Notes: generated by a model not told the origin, from the letters alone. DNA of 64,000 nt from Rhizobium sp. Root482 (GCF_001426565.1 NZ_LMFA01000003.1:1-64000), one strand, 5' to 3'; shown: positions 20,375 through 30,264, counted from the first letter of the stretch. Translations and numbers: made by a program.

Positions 20375-23300
20375 ATGAATCATTTGCTCTCTTTTCTGAA
20401 AACCGCGCTGCGTTGGCTTGCCTATGGGCTGGGATTCGGCCTCGTCGCCGTCTTGCTTTTCGTTCTCTTTGCCGGCTTCACCGCGCCCGGCGCGCGCCTT
20501 GTGGCAGTGCTCATCGAGAAATATGCCTCGACGCCGGACCAGATCGTCCGCATCAACGATCCGAGCGCCCTCCTGACCGGTGATTTTACCGCCTCCAGCG
20601 TCACGCTGTTCGACAGCAAGGGCATCTATGCGGAAATCCGCGACGTCGCCATCGACTGGTCGCCGACCGCACTTTTCTCCTCCCGCTTCGACGCCTCGTC
20701 GCTGGCAGCCGGATCGGTTCGCCTGGAACGGCTGCCTATCCCCTCGCAGGAAACCCGGGAGGTCCGCCAGACCTTCGCGCTGCCGCTCGATATCAGGATA
20801 GACGCCTTCGACCTGAAGGAGATCGTCATCGGCAAAGACATTGCCGGCGCGGACCAGTTCCTGAGCGCGCAGGGCAAGTTCGACGCCACCAATGCCAGCA
20901 TCGCCGCCGCCCTCGCCGTCGCCCAGCGCGACCGGCCCGACGCCAAGACGATCGCTGATATCATCTTCGATCCGGCCGCCAATGCACTGAAACTGGAGGC
21001 CGAAATCGACGAGCCGAAGGGCGGGTTGCTCGCCAAGGCCATGCGCCTGCCGGGCGAGCCGGCCGTCAGCGCCAAAGTGACGGGAGAAGGTCCGCTCTCC
21101 AACTGGAGCGGCACCGCGACCGCCGCCCTCGATGGCGATGAAATCCTGAAACTGGACGGCCGCCATACACTTGCCTCGGACGGACAGCGCAGCCTCTCGC
21201 TGAAGGGTGGCGGAACCTTCAGCGGCCTCCTGCCCGCCGCCTTCAGGCCCCTGTTCGATGGCACGACGGAGATTGACCTTGCTGCCGCCTTCGAGGGCGG
21301 CAAGTCCATTCGCATAGAGAAGGGCCGGCTTTCGACCGGCGCCCTGGAGCTATCGGCCTCCGGCACCTACAGCACTTCAGGCGTAAACGACCTGCAGGCA
21401 CGCCTCGCCGGCAAGAACGGCCCGATCGATTTCCGCCTGCCGCTGGAAAAGGGCGAGGCACAACTGGCAATCAATTCCGCCAGCGCCTCGCTGATCGGCG
21501 ATGCCCGGAGCACGGTTCTCGACATCGGCGCCGAGATCGGCAGGGCGGTGCTTCCGCAGGGCGAGATCGACGTGATCACGCTCCATGCCTTCAGCGACGC
21601 CTTCAATCTCTCGACGCGCACCGGGTTGCTGCAGACCACCCTATCGACCGGCGCCACGCGCTTCGTCGATGCCAATATCGACCGGCTGGTCAAAGGCCCG
21701 GTCACGCTTGCCGGCACGCTCTCGCTAACCCCGGAAACCGTCTCCTTCGATCCGGTGACCTTGGAGAGCGCCAGTATCGGCGGCACGCTGACCGGCGCTT
21801 ACACATTGGCGGAAGGCACGGTCGCAACCGCCTTCAAGATTTTCGGCATGCCCGCCATCCTGCCGCCTGCGCTGGCATCGAAATTCGATACGACCATCGC
21901 GCTCGATGGCAAGCTCTCCACCGGCACCGACGGCACCGTCGCGGTAAGCGATCTTACCCTCACCTCCGGAACGATCGAGGCTGCCGGTTCGGCAACGCTC
22001 GAAACGGGCAATCTGACGGCGGCCGTCACCGGCACCGTGCCGCAGATCGGAAAATTTTTGGAGAACGCCAGTGGCGCGGCGGCCTTCAGCGTCGATATCG
22101 ACGGACCGCTGGAGGCGCTCGGCGTCAAGGCGGAAGTGACCGCCAGCGACGCGACGCTGGCCGGCCGCAGCCTCAACGACCTCTCGGTCAATGCCGATGG
22201 CGTCATCGGCCAGAACGGGCCGACCGCCACGCTGACCGCCACCGGAACACTGGACGGCCAGGCGATCGACGCCAGGGCCGAGATCGCCTCGGCAAAGGGC
22301 ACGATGAGCCTGCCGTCGCTCGAGGCAACGATCGGCCAGAACGTGCTGAGGGGGTCGCTGGATTTCACCGAGGATTTCCAGCCGAACGGATCGCTGGCCT
22401 TCAACCTCCCAAATATCGGTCTGCTTGCCGCATTGGCCGGCCAGACCGCATCCGGCGATCTCGCAGGCTCGGCCAGCATCGCCACCGAAAATGGCATCAC
22501 CTCGGTCGCGATCAAAGCAAATGGCGCCACGCTCCAGCGCGGTGACCTCGTCATCACCAAGCCCGCCGCCGATCTCACCATCGCCGATCTGCAAGCCCTT
22601 GCCGTCAAAGGCAGCGTCACCGCCGCGTCCATTGCGCAAGGCAATGCGAAACTCGCCGGACTGACGCTCGGCTTCGACCGGCAGGGCGCCGCCACGAAAT
22701 TCTCCCTCGACGGCAGCTATGACGATGCCCCGCTCCTGGCGCGAGGCGCCCTGGAAATAGCAGCAGGAAAGACGGTGATCGATCTCGATGCCTTTTCGGC
22801 AGCACCGAGCAAGGCCCCGCTCGAACTTGCCGCGCCCGCAAGGATCGTCATCGGCGATGGCGCGGTCAGTCTCGATCAACTGACGATCGCCGCTTCCGGC
22901 GGCACGGTAACACTCAATGGCAGCGCCGGACAGACGCTCGACCTCACCGCCGAATTCACCGCTCTGGACAATCGCCTGCCGCTCGCCGGCGGCGAGGCCC
23001 GCATCCGTCTCGACACCGGCACTCTCTCGGTAAAGGGCGATCTCCAGTCGGCCATTCTCGACCTTGAGGCACGGATCGGCGAATTGTCGCTGCCGCAGGG
23101 ACGCGCCGGGGCGATCGAACTTTCCGCCCATGGCGACGCCTTCAACCTGACAACCCGTTCCGGAAAGATCGCGACCACCGTCAAGGCCGGCGCGACGCAG
23201 CTGAACAATGCCGATCTCGACAGGCTCGTCAAAGGGCCGCTCGAGATCGCCACCACGCTCGACATCTCGCCGGACGCCATCCGCTTCGATCCCCTCACCC

Positions 23301-26089
23301 TTGCCAGCGTCAATCTCGACGGCACGCTTTCCGGCGCGTTCACCCTTGCCGGCAATTCGCTGAACACTCTCTTCACGCTCACCGCCCGCCCCGAGGCGCT
23401 CCCCGCCGCCATCGCCCCGAAATTCGATGCACCGGTGGAGATCAGCGGCAAGCTCACAACCGGACCGGAAGGCGCTGTCGATGTCACGGATTTGAAAGTG
23501 GCGTCGGGCACGGTGATGGCTGCGGGTACTGTTGCGCTGAAAGCGGAAAACCTGACCGCCGCGCTGACCGGCACCCTGCCCGATCTTGGCAAGGTCCTGT
23601 CCGATGCCAGCGGCCAGGCGAGCTTCGAGATCGACGCCACCGGGCCGCTCGACAACCTTGCCGTCAAGGCTGAGCTTGCGTCCAGCGGCGCCACACTTGC
23701 CGGCCGGACGCTGAGCGACCTGCAATTGACGGCGGACGCGACAGCCAACCCCAAGAGCCCGCAAGCCAAGATCGTCGCCACCGGCGCGCTCGACGGTCAG
23801 GCAATCAATGTGAAGGTCGATCTCGTTTCCACTGAGGGGCGCACGAGCGTGCCGGTTCTCGATGTGCGGATCGGCGAAAACACCCTGAACGGCGCGTTTG
23901 AATTCACCAGCGATTTTCTGCCGAAAGGGTCGATCTCCTTCGACTTCCCCGATGTGGCGCTGCTGGCCGCAATGGCCGGCGAAAAAGCCTCCGGCGATCT
24001 CGCCGGCTCGGCAACCATAGCAAGCGACGGCGGCCAGACCTCCCTCGCCCTGAAGGCAAGCGGCTCCGGCATCAGGCGCGGCGACTTCGTCATCACCCGA
24101 CCGGTCGCCGATATCACCATCGCCGACCTCAAGGCGCTGGCCGTCAAGGGCAATTTGTCGGTCGAGACATTCGCGTCGGGGCAGAACCGCGTCAGCGACC
24201 TGAAGCTCGATTTCGCCCAGCAGGCTGAGACGACCGATGTGACGCTCGACGGCACCTATGACGGCGCGCCGCTTTCCCTGCGCGCTGCCATCCGCACCGG
24301 TGCCGGCAAGACTGTGGTCGATCTCCAGTCCTTTTCCGCCGCACCACGGAAAATACCGGTGAAGCTGTCGGCTCCGACGACCATTTCCATCACCAACGGA
24401 ACGGTCAGCATCGAGGGACTGGCCATCGCCGCATCCGGCGGTTCGATCACCGCGACCGGGACGATCGGCGAAAGACTGGATATCGACGCCACCCTCAAGG
24501 CTCTTCCCGCCGAGCTGGCCAATGGTTTTGCGCCGGCTCTTGGCGCCGGTGGCTCCATCAGCGGCACGCTCGATGTGACGGGCAGTCCATCGGCTCCGGT
24601 CGTCGGCTATGATCTGCGCTGGGCCGATGCCATGGTGGCGCAAACCCGCTCCGCCGGCATTGGTTCGCTCGACATCGGCGCCAGGGGCAGGTTCGCCGAT
24701 AACAGCGTGACGGTGGATACCACGATCAGCGGCGGCGGCGGCCTTTCCTTCACCGGCAACGGCAGGGTTGGCCTGGGCGGCGACAGGCCGATCGACATGA
24801 AACTTTCAGGCGACCTGCCCTTCGCACTGGCAGCCGGCCTGCTTTCACAGCAGGGCTTCACCCTGACCGGCGCCGCCGATGTCGATCTCTCGATCACCGG
24901 CTCCGCCTCGGCACCCAGGATCGCCGGAACGATCTCCACTGCGGGTGCCCGCTTCGTCGATGTCCGGCACAATCTGGCCCTCACCGGACTTGCCGGCACC
25001 GTCGTGCTGGATGGACAGACGGCAACCATCCGCAGCCTGTCGGGCAGGTTCGCCAGTGGCGGCTCCGTCACGGTCGGCGGCACGATCGGCATAGCTCCCG
25101 GTTCGGGCTACCCCGCCGATCTGACGATCCGCCTCGACAGCGCCACCTATGCCGATGGCAGCCTGTTCACCGCCAATCTCGACGGCACGCTGACGCTGAC
25201 CGGCTCGCTTACCGCAACGCCGGTGTTGGGCGGAAAAGTCACCATCGAGCGGGCAGCGATCACCATACCGGAGAAACTTCCCGCCTCGCTGTCGGAGATC
25301 AACATCAAGCACAGGAACGCGCCGCCCGCCGTGCTGCGGATGCAGGCGAATATCCGCGGGGATACGCCGAGCAGCGGCGGCGCCAAGAGCGGCGGCATCG
25401 GCTTCGATCTGGCCGTTAGCGCACCGTCGCAATTGTTCGTGCGCGGTCGTGGCATCGATGCGGAGCTGGGCGGCGACCTGGTCATCCGGGGTACGGCGGC
25501 ACAGCCGGTCGTTTCGGGCGCCTTCGAGATGCGTCGCGGGCGGCTGGAAATCCTCGGAAAACGCCTGAACTTTACCGAGGGCACGATCTCCTTCGGCGGA
25601 AATCTGACCCCGACGCTCGACCTCGACGCCACCTCTACCGCCGGCTCGACGACGATCACCGTCAATGTCGCCGGCCCCGCCAACAATCCGGCGGTCACCT
25701 TCAGTTCGTCGCCCGCCCTGCCGCAGGATGAAATCCTGGCACAGCTGATCTTCAACCGGTCGCTGTCCAGGCTCTCCGCCTTGCAGGTCGCGCAATTGGC
25801 AAGCGCCGTCAGCCAGCTTGCCGGCGGCGGCTCCAATTCGCTTCTCGACGGATTGCGCAACCAGCTCGGCGTCGACGATCTCGACATCTCCACCGACGCC
25901 ACTGGCGGCGCCACGGTAACCGCCGGCAAATATCTGAACGACCGCACCTATCTGGAGCTGCAGTCCGGCTCGGAAGCCGGGGGCGGCAAGGCGATCATCA
26001 ATCTCGATGTCGGCCGTGGCATAAAATTGCGCGGCGAAGCCGGCAGCGATGGTGCAGGCGGCGGCATCTTCTACGAAAAGGAATATTGA
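20375..26089 (+). CDS. tamB: TamB, translocation/assembly module (AsmA-like bridge protein)
   Basis: A 1904-residue protein with one N-terminal transmembrane anchor (about 10-35), a very long AsmA/repeating beta-groove region, and the C-terminal TamB domain (DUF490, about 1570-1904). The latter includes FEMRRGRLEILGKRLNFTEG and QDEILAQLIFNRSLSRLSALQ and ends ...AGGGIFYEKEY. It spans the periplasm and partners TamA, encoded just upstream. Typical gammaproteobacterial TamB is about 1260 residues. The extra length comes largely from an internal tandem duplication: residues about 376-888 and 889-1401 align in register. A long opposite-strand frame here is an artefact of codon bias. Confidence 0.93.
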   Translation: MNHLLSFLKTALRWLAYGLGFGLVAVLLFVLFAGFTAPGARLVAVLIEKYASTPDQIVRINDPSALLTGDFTASSVTLFDSKGIYAEIRDVAIDWSPTALFSSRFDASSLAAGSVRLERLPIPSQETREVRQTFALPLDIRIDAFDLKEIVIGKDIAGADQFLSAQGKFDATNASIAAALAVAQRDRPDAKTIADIIFDPAANALKLEAEIDEPKGGLLAKAMRLPGEPAVSAKVTGEGPLSNWSGTATAALDGDEILKLDGRHTLASDGQRSLSLKGGGTFSGLLPAAFRPLFDGTTEIDLAAAFEGGKSIRIEKGRLSTGALELSASGTYSTSGVNDLQARLAGKNGPIDFRLPLEKGEAQLAINSASASLIGDARSTVLDIGAEIGRAVLPQGEIDVITLHAFSDAFNLSTRTGLLQTTLSTGATRFVDANIDRLVKGPVTLAGTLSLTPETVSFDPVTLESASIGGTLTGAYTLAEGTVATAFKIFGMPAILPPALASKFDTTIALDGKLSTGTDGTVAVSDLTLTSGTIEAAGSATLETGNLTAAVTGTVPQIGKFLENASGAAAFSVDIDGPLEALGVKAEVTASDATLAGRSLNDLSVNADGVIGQNGPTATLTATGTLDGQAIDARAEIASAKGTMSLPSLEATIGQNVLRGSLDFTEDFQPNGSLAFNLPNIGLLAALAGQTASGDLAGSASIATENGITSVAIKANGATLQRGDLVITKPAADLTIADLQALAVKGSVTAASIAQGNAKLAGLTLGFDRQGAATKFSLDGSYDDAPLLARGALEIAAGKTVIDLDAFSAAPSKAPLELAAPARIVIGDGAVSLDQLTIAASGGTVTLNGSAGQTLDLTAEFTALDNRLPLAGGEARIRLDTGTLSVKGDLQSAILDLEARIGELSLPQGRAGAIELSAHGDAFNLTTRSGKIATTVKAGATQLNNADLDRLVKGPLEIATTLDISPDAIRFDPLTLASVNLDGTLSGAFTLAGNSLNTLFTLTARPEALPAAIAPKFDAPVEISGKLTTGPEGAVDVTDLKVASGTVMAAGTVALKAENLTAALTGTLPDLGKVLSDASGQASFEIDATGPLDNLAVKAELASSGATLAGRTLSDLQLTADATANPKSPQAKIVATGALDGQAINVKVDLVSTEGRTSVPVLDVRIGENTLNGAFEFTSDFLPKGSISFDFPDVALLAAMAGEKASGDLAGSATIASDGGQTSLALKASGSGIRRGDFVITRPVADITIADLKALAVKGNLSVETFASGQNRVSDLKLDFAQQAETTDVTLDGTYDGAPLSLRAAIRTGAGKTVVDLQSFSAAPRKIPVKLSAPTTISITNGTVSIEGLAIAASGGSITATGTIGERLDIDATLKALPAELANGFAPALGAGGSISGTLDVTGSPSAPVVGYDLRWADAMVAQTRSAGIGSLDIGARGRFADNSVTVDTTISGGGGLSFTGNGRVGLGGDRPIDMKLSGDLPFALAAGLLSQQGFTLTGAADVDLSITGSASAPRIAGTISTAGARFVDVRHNLALTGLAGTVVLDGQTATIRSLSGRFASGGSVTVGGTIGIAPGSGYPADLTIRLDSATYADGSLFTANLDGTLTLTGSLTATPVLGGKVTIERAAITIPEKLPASLSEINIKHRNAPPAVLRMQANIRGDTPSSGGAKSGGIGFDLAVSAPSQLFVRGRGIDAELGGDLVIRGTAAQPVVSGAFEMRRGRLEILGKRLNFTEGTISFGGNLTPTLDLDATSTAGSTTITVNVAGPANNPAVTFSSSPALPQDEILAQLIFNRSLSRLSALQVAQLASAVSQLAGGGSNSLLDGLRNQLGVDDLDISTDATGGATVTAGKYLNDRTYLELQSGSEAGGGKAIINLDVGRGIKLRGEAGSDGAGGGIFYEKEY
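21500..24577 (+). repeat. internal tandem duplication inside tamB (2 x about 1539 bp)
   Basis: Residue 376 (LDIGAEIGRAVLPQGEID) aligns with residue 889 (LDLEARIGELSLPQGRAG). The correspondence continues at a constant 513-residue offset: NIDRLVKGP/DLDRLVKGP, GALDGQAI/GTLDGQAI, ASGDLAGSA/ASGDLAGSA, TIADLQALAVKG/TIADLKALAVKG and TIAASGGTVT/AIAASGGSIT. The copies are clearly diverged, so the duplication is old. No net length difference is visible. Confidence 0.88.
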
Positions 26090-26126
26090 CCCCGCAATTA
26101 TGACGACCGGGTCAATAGGCGGCGTG

Positions 26127-26570
26127 TCAGAGCGCCGCCGAGATCTTGCTGGTCTTCAGGAGGATATTGGTTTCCGTCAGGTTGATGCCGTCGATCAGCC
26201 GGATGCGGCGCAGCGTCTCGTCGAAACTGCCAAGGTCCTTGTCCTCCAGCTCGGCGATGAAATCCCAGCGGCCATTGGTCGAATGCAGGGCCCGCACCTG
26301 CGGCAAGCCGCGCATCTGGGCGGCCACACGATCGGCCATCTTTCCATGAACCTCGATCATGACGATCGCCCGCACGCCGCTGCCGGCAAGCTCGGCGCCG
26401 GTGCGGATCGTGAAGGCGGCGATCGTGCCGGACGAAACCAGCCGGTCGATGCGCGCCGCCACCGTCGCCCGCGATGCCCCGGTCGAGGCGGCAAGCGAGG
26501 AGACCGGCGTGCGGGCATTGTGCCTGAGGGCACTGATCAGGGCATGGTCGAGATCATCCAGGCTTATCAC
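26127..26570 (-). CDS. Lrp/AsnC-family regulator, divergent from arginase
   Basis: A 147-residue transcription factor. An N-terminal winged helix-turn-helix (about 5-50, LDDLDHALISALRHNARTPVSSLA...SRATVAARIDRL) is followed by a RAM/ligand-binding domain (about 65-145). Lrp-family proteins sense amino acids. The divergent position against arginase and ornithine aminotransferase makes it the likely arginine/ornithine-responsive activator (ArcR/PutR-like). The start is GTG. The 138-bp gap to the arginase gene should hold its operator, though I could not pick out one clear palindrome. Confidence 0.88.
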   Translation of the reverse strand: MISLDDLDHALISALRHNARTPVSSLAASTGASRATVAARIDRLVSSGTIAAFTIRTGAELAGSGVRAIVMIEVHGKMADRVAAQMRGLPQVRALHSTNGRWDFIAELEDKDLGSFDETLRRIRLIDGINLTETNILLKTSKISAAL

Positions 26571-26708
26571 AATGGCTATCCACGCTTCTCATAATGTCGA
26601 TAATCACCGCCTATCTGCCAGTTTTCCATCTATTTGCCAACATCTGAAACCGCGATACTCCCGCCATAAACCGGGCAAACCGGCATCACGCACCTTGCGG
26701 GGAAATCC

Positions 26709-27644
26709 ATGGCTGACAACAAGAAGAACATCGCGCTGATCGGCGCTCCGCTCGAAGAGGGCAGCGGCCGGCGCGGCGCGGCGATGGGGCCGATGGCCCT
26801 GCGCATCGCCGGCATCGACACGATCCTCGCCGCCCTTGGCCACAGCATCGCGGATGACGGCGACCTCGAACCCATTCCGGCCCGCGACCTTGCCAACCAT
26901 CCCGGCGCCAACAATCTGCAGGTCGTGGCGGCGATGACCCGCGCGCTCGATGGTGCCGTTCATGACGCAGCCCGCAGCGGCAAGTTCCCGCTCATCCTTG
27001 GCGGTGATCACGCGCTCTCCATGGGTTCGGTCTCCGGCATGGCGCGTTATGCAGCCGAACAGGGACGCCCGCTTTTCGTGCTCTGGCTCGATGCGCACGC
27101 GGATTTCAATTCGCCGTCAACATCGCCCTCCGGCAATATGCACGGCATGCCCGTCGCCTTTTTCTGCGGCCAGGCGGAATTCGCGCCCATCCTCGATGCC
27201 AACCGCCCCTTTGTCGATCCGAAGCATGTTTTCCAGGTCGGCATCCGTTCGGTCGATGACCGCGAGCGCGAGGAAATTGCCGCGCATGGCGTCAATGTCT
27301 ACGACATGCGCGCCATAGACGAGACCGGCATGGCCCATATCATGCACGAGATCATCGCCACCATCAAAGCGGCGAACGGCCTCCTGCATGTCAGCCTCGA
27401 CGTCGATTTCCTCGATCCGGAACTCGCCCCCGGTGTCGGCACCACGGTGCCCGGCGGCGCCACCTTCCGCGAGGCGCATCTGATCATGGAACTGCTCTGC
27501 GACAGCGGCCTGGTGTCCTCGCTCGATCTCGTCGAACTCAATCCCTTCCTCGACGATCGCGGCAAGAGCGCCCGTATTCTGGTGGAACTGACCGCAAGCC
27601 TGTTCGGGCGCCGTGTCCTCGACCGCCCCACCCGCAGCGCCTGA
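26709..27644 (+). CDS. rocF: arginase
   Basis: Hydrolyses L-arginine to ornithine and urea in the cytoplasm using a binuclear Mn centre. The 311-residue protein has all metal-ligand motifs of the ureohydrolase family: ILGGDHALSMG (about 97), LWLDAHADFNSPSTSPSGN (about 120) and SLDVDFLDPELAPGVGT (about 230), with the catalytic-type His in GNMHGMP. GAPLEEGSGRRGAAMGP at the N-terminus is typical of true arginases as opposed to agmatinases. It precedes ornithine aminotransferase by 27 bp, forming a two-step arginine catabolic operon under a divergent Lrp regulator. Confidence 0.96.
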   Translation: MADNKKNIALIGAPLEEGSGRRGAAMGPMALRIAGIDTILAALGHSIADDGDLEPIPARDLANHPGANNLQVVAAMTRALDGAVHDAARSGKFPLILGGDHALSMGSVSGMARYAAEQGRPLFVLWLDAHADFNSPSTSPSGNMHGMPVAFFCGQAEFAPILDANRPFVDPKHVFQVGIRSVDDREREEIAAHGVNVYDMRAIDETGMAHIMHEIIATIKAANGLLHVSLDVDFLDPELAPGVGTTVPGGATFREAHLIMELLCDSGLVSSLDLVELNPFLDDRGKSARILVELTASLFGRRVLDRPTRSA

Positions 27645-27671
27645 TCCCGCCCGAGCCACCGGAGAACCCGC

Positions 27672-28877
27672 ATGAACACCACCAGTGCATTGATCGAGAC
27701 CGAATACCGGTTGGGCGCCCATAATTACAAGCCAATCGACGTGGTGCTGTCGCGCGGCGAGGGCGTCTATGTCTGGGACCTCGACGGCAACCGTTATCTC
27801 GACTGCCTGTCGGCCTATTCCGCCGTCAACCAGGGGCACTGCCATCCAAGAATCCTCGAAGCGATGATGCAACAGGCCCAGAAGCTGACGCTGACCTCGC
27901 GCGCCTTCCGCAACGACCAGTTGGCGCATTTCTACGAGGAACTGGCGGCCCTCACCGGCAGCCACAAGATCCTGCCGATGAATTCGGGCGCGGAAGCCGT
28001 GGAAACCGCGTTGAAGGCGGTGCGCAAATGGGGCTATGAGGTCAAGGGCGTGGCGGAAGACAGCGCCGAGATCATCGTCTGCTCGAATAATTTCCACGGC
28101 CGCACCATGGGTATTGTCGGTTTCTCCACGGATCCGGACGCTCGCACGGGCTTCGGCCCCTTCGCGCCCGGTTTCAAGACCGTGCCCTTCGGCGATATCG
28201 AGGCCTTCCGCGCCGCGATCAACAACAACACCGTCGCCTTCCTGATCGAGCCGATTCAGGGCGAGGCCGGGGTGCTGATCCCGCCGCAGGGCTATTTCCC
28301 TGAGGTCCGCGCCCTCTGCTCCAGGCACGGCATCACGCTGATCCTCGATGAGATCCAGACCGGCCTTGGCCGTACCGGCAAGCTCCTGGCCGAAGAGCAC
28401 GAGGGCATCGAAGCCGATGTGACGCTGATCGGCAAGGCGCTGTCCGGCGGCTTCTATCCGGTCTCGGCCGTACTTTCCAATTCCGAAGTGCTCGGCGTTC
28501 TGCAGCCTGGCCAGCATGGCTCGACATTCGGCGGCAATCCGCTCGCCTGTGCCATTGCCCGCGCCGCGCTGAAGGTTCTGACCGAGGAGGACATGATCGG
28601 AAATTCCGCCCGCATGGGCGACCGTTTCCAGACGGGCCTGAAGGATATCCGCTCCAATATCATCAAGGAGGTCCGCGGCCGCGGGCTGATGCTGGCGGTG
28701 GAACTGGTCCCGGAAGCCGGCGGCGCCCGCCAATATTGCGAAGCCCTGAAACAGCGCGGCATCCTTGCCAAGGATACCCATGGCGACACGATCCGCATCG
28801 CCCCGCCGCTGGTGATCACCGAAGGCCAGGTCGATTGGGCCGTCGAACAGTTCGCGGCCGTGCTTGCCTCAGCTTAA
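27672..28877 (+). CDS. rocD: ornithine aminotransferase
   Basis: Transfers the delta-amino group of ornithine to 2-oxoglutarate, giving glutamate semialdehyde (pyrroline-5-carboxylate). The 401-residue class III PLP aminotransferase shows [37 protein letters not shown] (cofactor phosphate loop), [27 protein letters not shown] and the PLP lysine in [16 protein letters not shown] (about residue 258), all close to RocD/OAT rather than acetylornithine aminotransferase. It is the second gene of the arginase operon, with GGAG upstream, followed by a terminator. Confidence 0.95.
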   Translation: MNTTSALIETEYRLGAHNYKPIDVVLSRGEGVYVWDLDGNRYLDCLSAYSAVNQGHCHPRILEAMMQQAQKLTLTSRAFRNDQLAHFYEELAALTGSHKILPMNSGAEAVETALKAVRKWGYEVKGVAEDSAEIIVCSNNFHGRTMGIVGFSTDPDARTGFGPFAPGFKTVPFGDIEAFRAAINNNTVAFLIEPIQGEAGVLIPPQGYFPEVRALCSRHGITLILDEIQTGLGRTGKLLAEEHEGIEADVTLIGKALSGGFYPVSAVLSNSEVLGVLQPGQHGSTFGGNPLACAIARAALKVLTEEDMIGNSARMGDRFQTGLKDIRSNIIKEVRGRGLMLAVELVPEAGGARQYCEALKQRGILAKDTHGDTIRIAPPLVITEGQVDWAVEQFAAVLASA

Positions 28878-28885
28878 TTTTCCCC

Positions 28886-28917
28886 TGCACCGGCCGGCGA
28901 AAGGCCGGTGCAACTTT
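28886..28917 (+). terminator. terminator of the rocF-rocD operon
   Basis: A perfect 10-bp stem (28886-28895 with 28903-28912), 7-base loop, then ACTTTG. It lies 9 bp after the rocD stop codon. Confidence 0.75.
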
Positions 28918-29156
28918 GCCCGCGCTGAAAAAGCATCTCTTAACGATTTTTGATATAAGCTTCTTTTCGGGGCGCAAACGGCCATTCGCCGTGCATGACG
29001 CATCGCCCGGGCCCGGATGTAGCCGGCATTCCAGACACTCTATCTGACGTGGCAAGGCACGGGACAAAACGTTCCGATGCTGCATGCAGCGAAGGAACAT
29101 CGTCGCGCTGCGCGGCAGAACGCCCGGCCGAAAGCCGCAACGGGAAGGAAAAGAAG

Positions 29157-29636
29157 ATGACCACTGCATTGAAAATGGCGGGTTTCGACGGCGAGACGCT
29201 GGAGATCATCGCCTTTCGCCTTCACGATCAGGAATTCTGCGTCAAGACGACGACCATTCGCGAAATCCGCGGCTGGGCCCCCTCGACGCCGATCCCGCAC
29301 TCGCCGGCCGAGGTTCTCGGCGTCATGAACCTGCGCGGCACCGTCATTCCAATCATCGACCTTGCCCACAAACTCGGCATGAAAAGCACGGTTGCCAACG
29401 AGCGCAGCGCCATCGTCGTCGCCGAAGTCCATAATATGGTCATCGGCCTCGTCGTCGACCGGGTATCCGATATTCTCACCGTGCAGGGCAACCAGGTGCA
29501 GCCGGTTCCGGAAATCACCACCTCCTTCGACAAGAGCTATGCCGAGGGCATCATCGCCAACGAGACCGGCATGATCTGCTTCCTCAATCTGGCCCGCATG
29601 TTCAAGGACCGCGAGATGGACGATATCGCCGCCTGA
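29157..29636 (+). CDS. cheW: CheW-like chemotaxis coupling protein
   Basis: A 159-residue single-domain CheW that would couple chemoreceptors to the histidine kinase CheA. Visible signatures are the beta-strand start IIAFRLHDQEFCVKTTTIREI, then SPAEVLGVMNLRGTVIPIIDLAHKLG (the NLRG receptor-contact motif, about 62), VGLVVDRVSDIL and GIIANETGMICFLNLARMF. It is an orphan: no cheA, cheR or receptor gene is nearby. The frame extends 54 codons upstream, but GGAAGG before this ATG and family length fix the start. A strong terminator follows. Confidence 0.93.
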   Translation: MTTALKMAGFDGETLEIIAFRLHDQEFCVKTTTIREIRGWAPSTPIPHSPAEVLGVMNLRGTVIPIIDLAHKLGMKSTVANERSAIVVAEVHNMVIGLVVDRVSDILTVQGNQVQPVPEITTSFDKSYAEGIIANETGMICFLNLARMFKDREMDDIAA

Positions 29637-29657
29637 GCGCGCGAAATATCCGATCGA

Positions 29658-29681
29658 GGGCGGCCAAATGGCCGCCCTTTT
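29658..29681 (+). terminator. terminator after cheW
   Basis: A perfect 8-bp stem (29658-29665 with 29670-29677), AAAT loop and a TTTT tract, 21 bp after the stop codon. Confidence 0.85.
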
Positions 29682-29812
29682 CGTTTGCGCCACCGACTGC
29701 CCGGAGCGCGTACCTCCCAGCGGCGGAAGTTTCACGGCAAGCGCCTGCGGACGGAACAAAGCCTTCATCAAACGGTTATCCCGCAGTAACGTTTTCACGG
29801 AGGTTGTTTGTC

Positions 29813-30229
29813 ATGGAAGTAATCGGCACGCAGGTGCTCCCGGAGCCTTCATCCGGCAGAATGACCGTCGAATTCGTCGGCGAAGGCGGCGATGTGATTT
29901 CCGTTCAGATGCAGAACACCGATGACAGCGATCTCAATCGCCTCAACGCCATCTCCAAGGCCAAGGCGCTGATGATGCAGGTTGCCACATTCCACGCAGA
30001 GGAAGACACCATGACCGACAACAGCAACAGCACAAAGGGCCAGCGCGGCGAAGAGTCGCCCGCGGTCGTTTCCTTGAGAAGCGCGCGCAAGGCCCGCGAC
30101 GAAGGTACGCTCGAGGAAGAGCTCGATGCGGGCCTGGACGGTTCCTTTCCGGCAAGCGATCCGGTCTCCGCCACGGTCAGCACCATCCCGAGCGGGCGCA
30201 CGGATACCGCGGAAGCCAAGAAGCAATAA
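29813..30229 (+). CDS. hypothetical two-part small protein with FPASDP motif
   Basis: A 138-residue soluble protein with two parts. Residues 1-66 form a small beta/alpha unit with VEFVGEGGDVISVQMQNTD. Residues 70-138 are a low-complexity acidic/Ser-rich segment containing EEELDAGLDGSFPASDPVS. The latter FPASDP motif recurs in many small rhizobial proteins of unknown function. An in-frame Met at residue 70 begins a stretch resembling a stand-alone protein of that group, so this could be a fusion. ACGGAGG nine bases upstream fixes the start. Confidence 0.75.
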   Translation: MEVIGTQVLPEPSSGRMTVEFVGEGGDVISVQMQNTDDSDLNRLNAISKAKALMMQVATFHAEEDTMTDNSNSTKGQRGEESPAVVSLRSARKARDEGTLEEELDAGLDGSFPASDPVSATVSTIPSGRTDTAEAKKQ

Positions 30230-30243
30230 TACCTCACTCGATG

Positions 30244-30264
30244 AACCGCCCTCCAAGGGCGGTT
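30244..30264 (+). terminator. hairpin after the FPASDP protein gene
   Basis: A perfect 9-bp stem (30244-30252 with 30256-30264) with a 3-base loop, then TCCCTTA. It lies 15 bp past the stop codon. Confidence 0.65.

Noticed and set aside
21725-24643. A 972-codon open frame on the minus strand opposite tamB
   Set aside because: It is a shadow of high-GC codon usage in tamB. It has no family motifs, no start signal and low-complexity Arg/Gly/Asp-rich composition.
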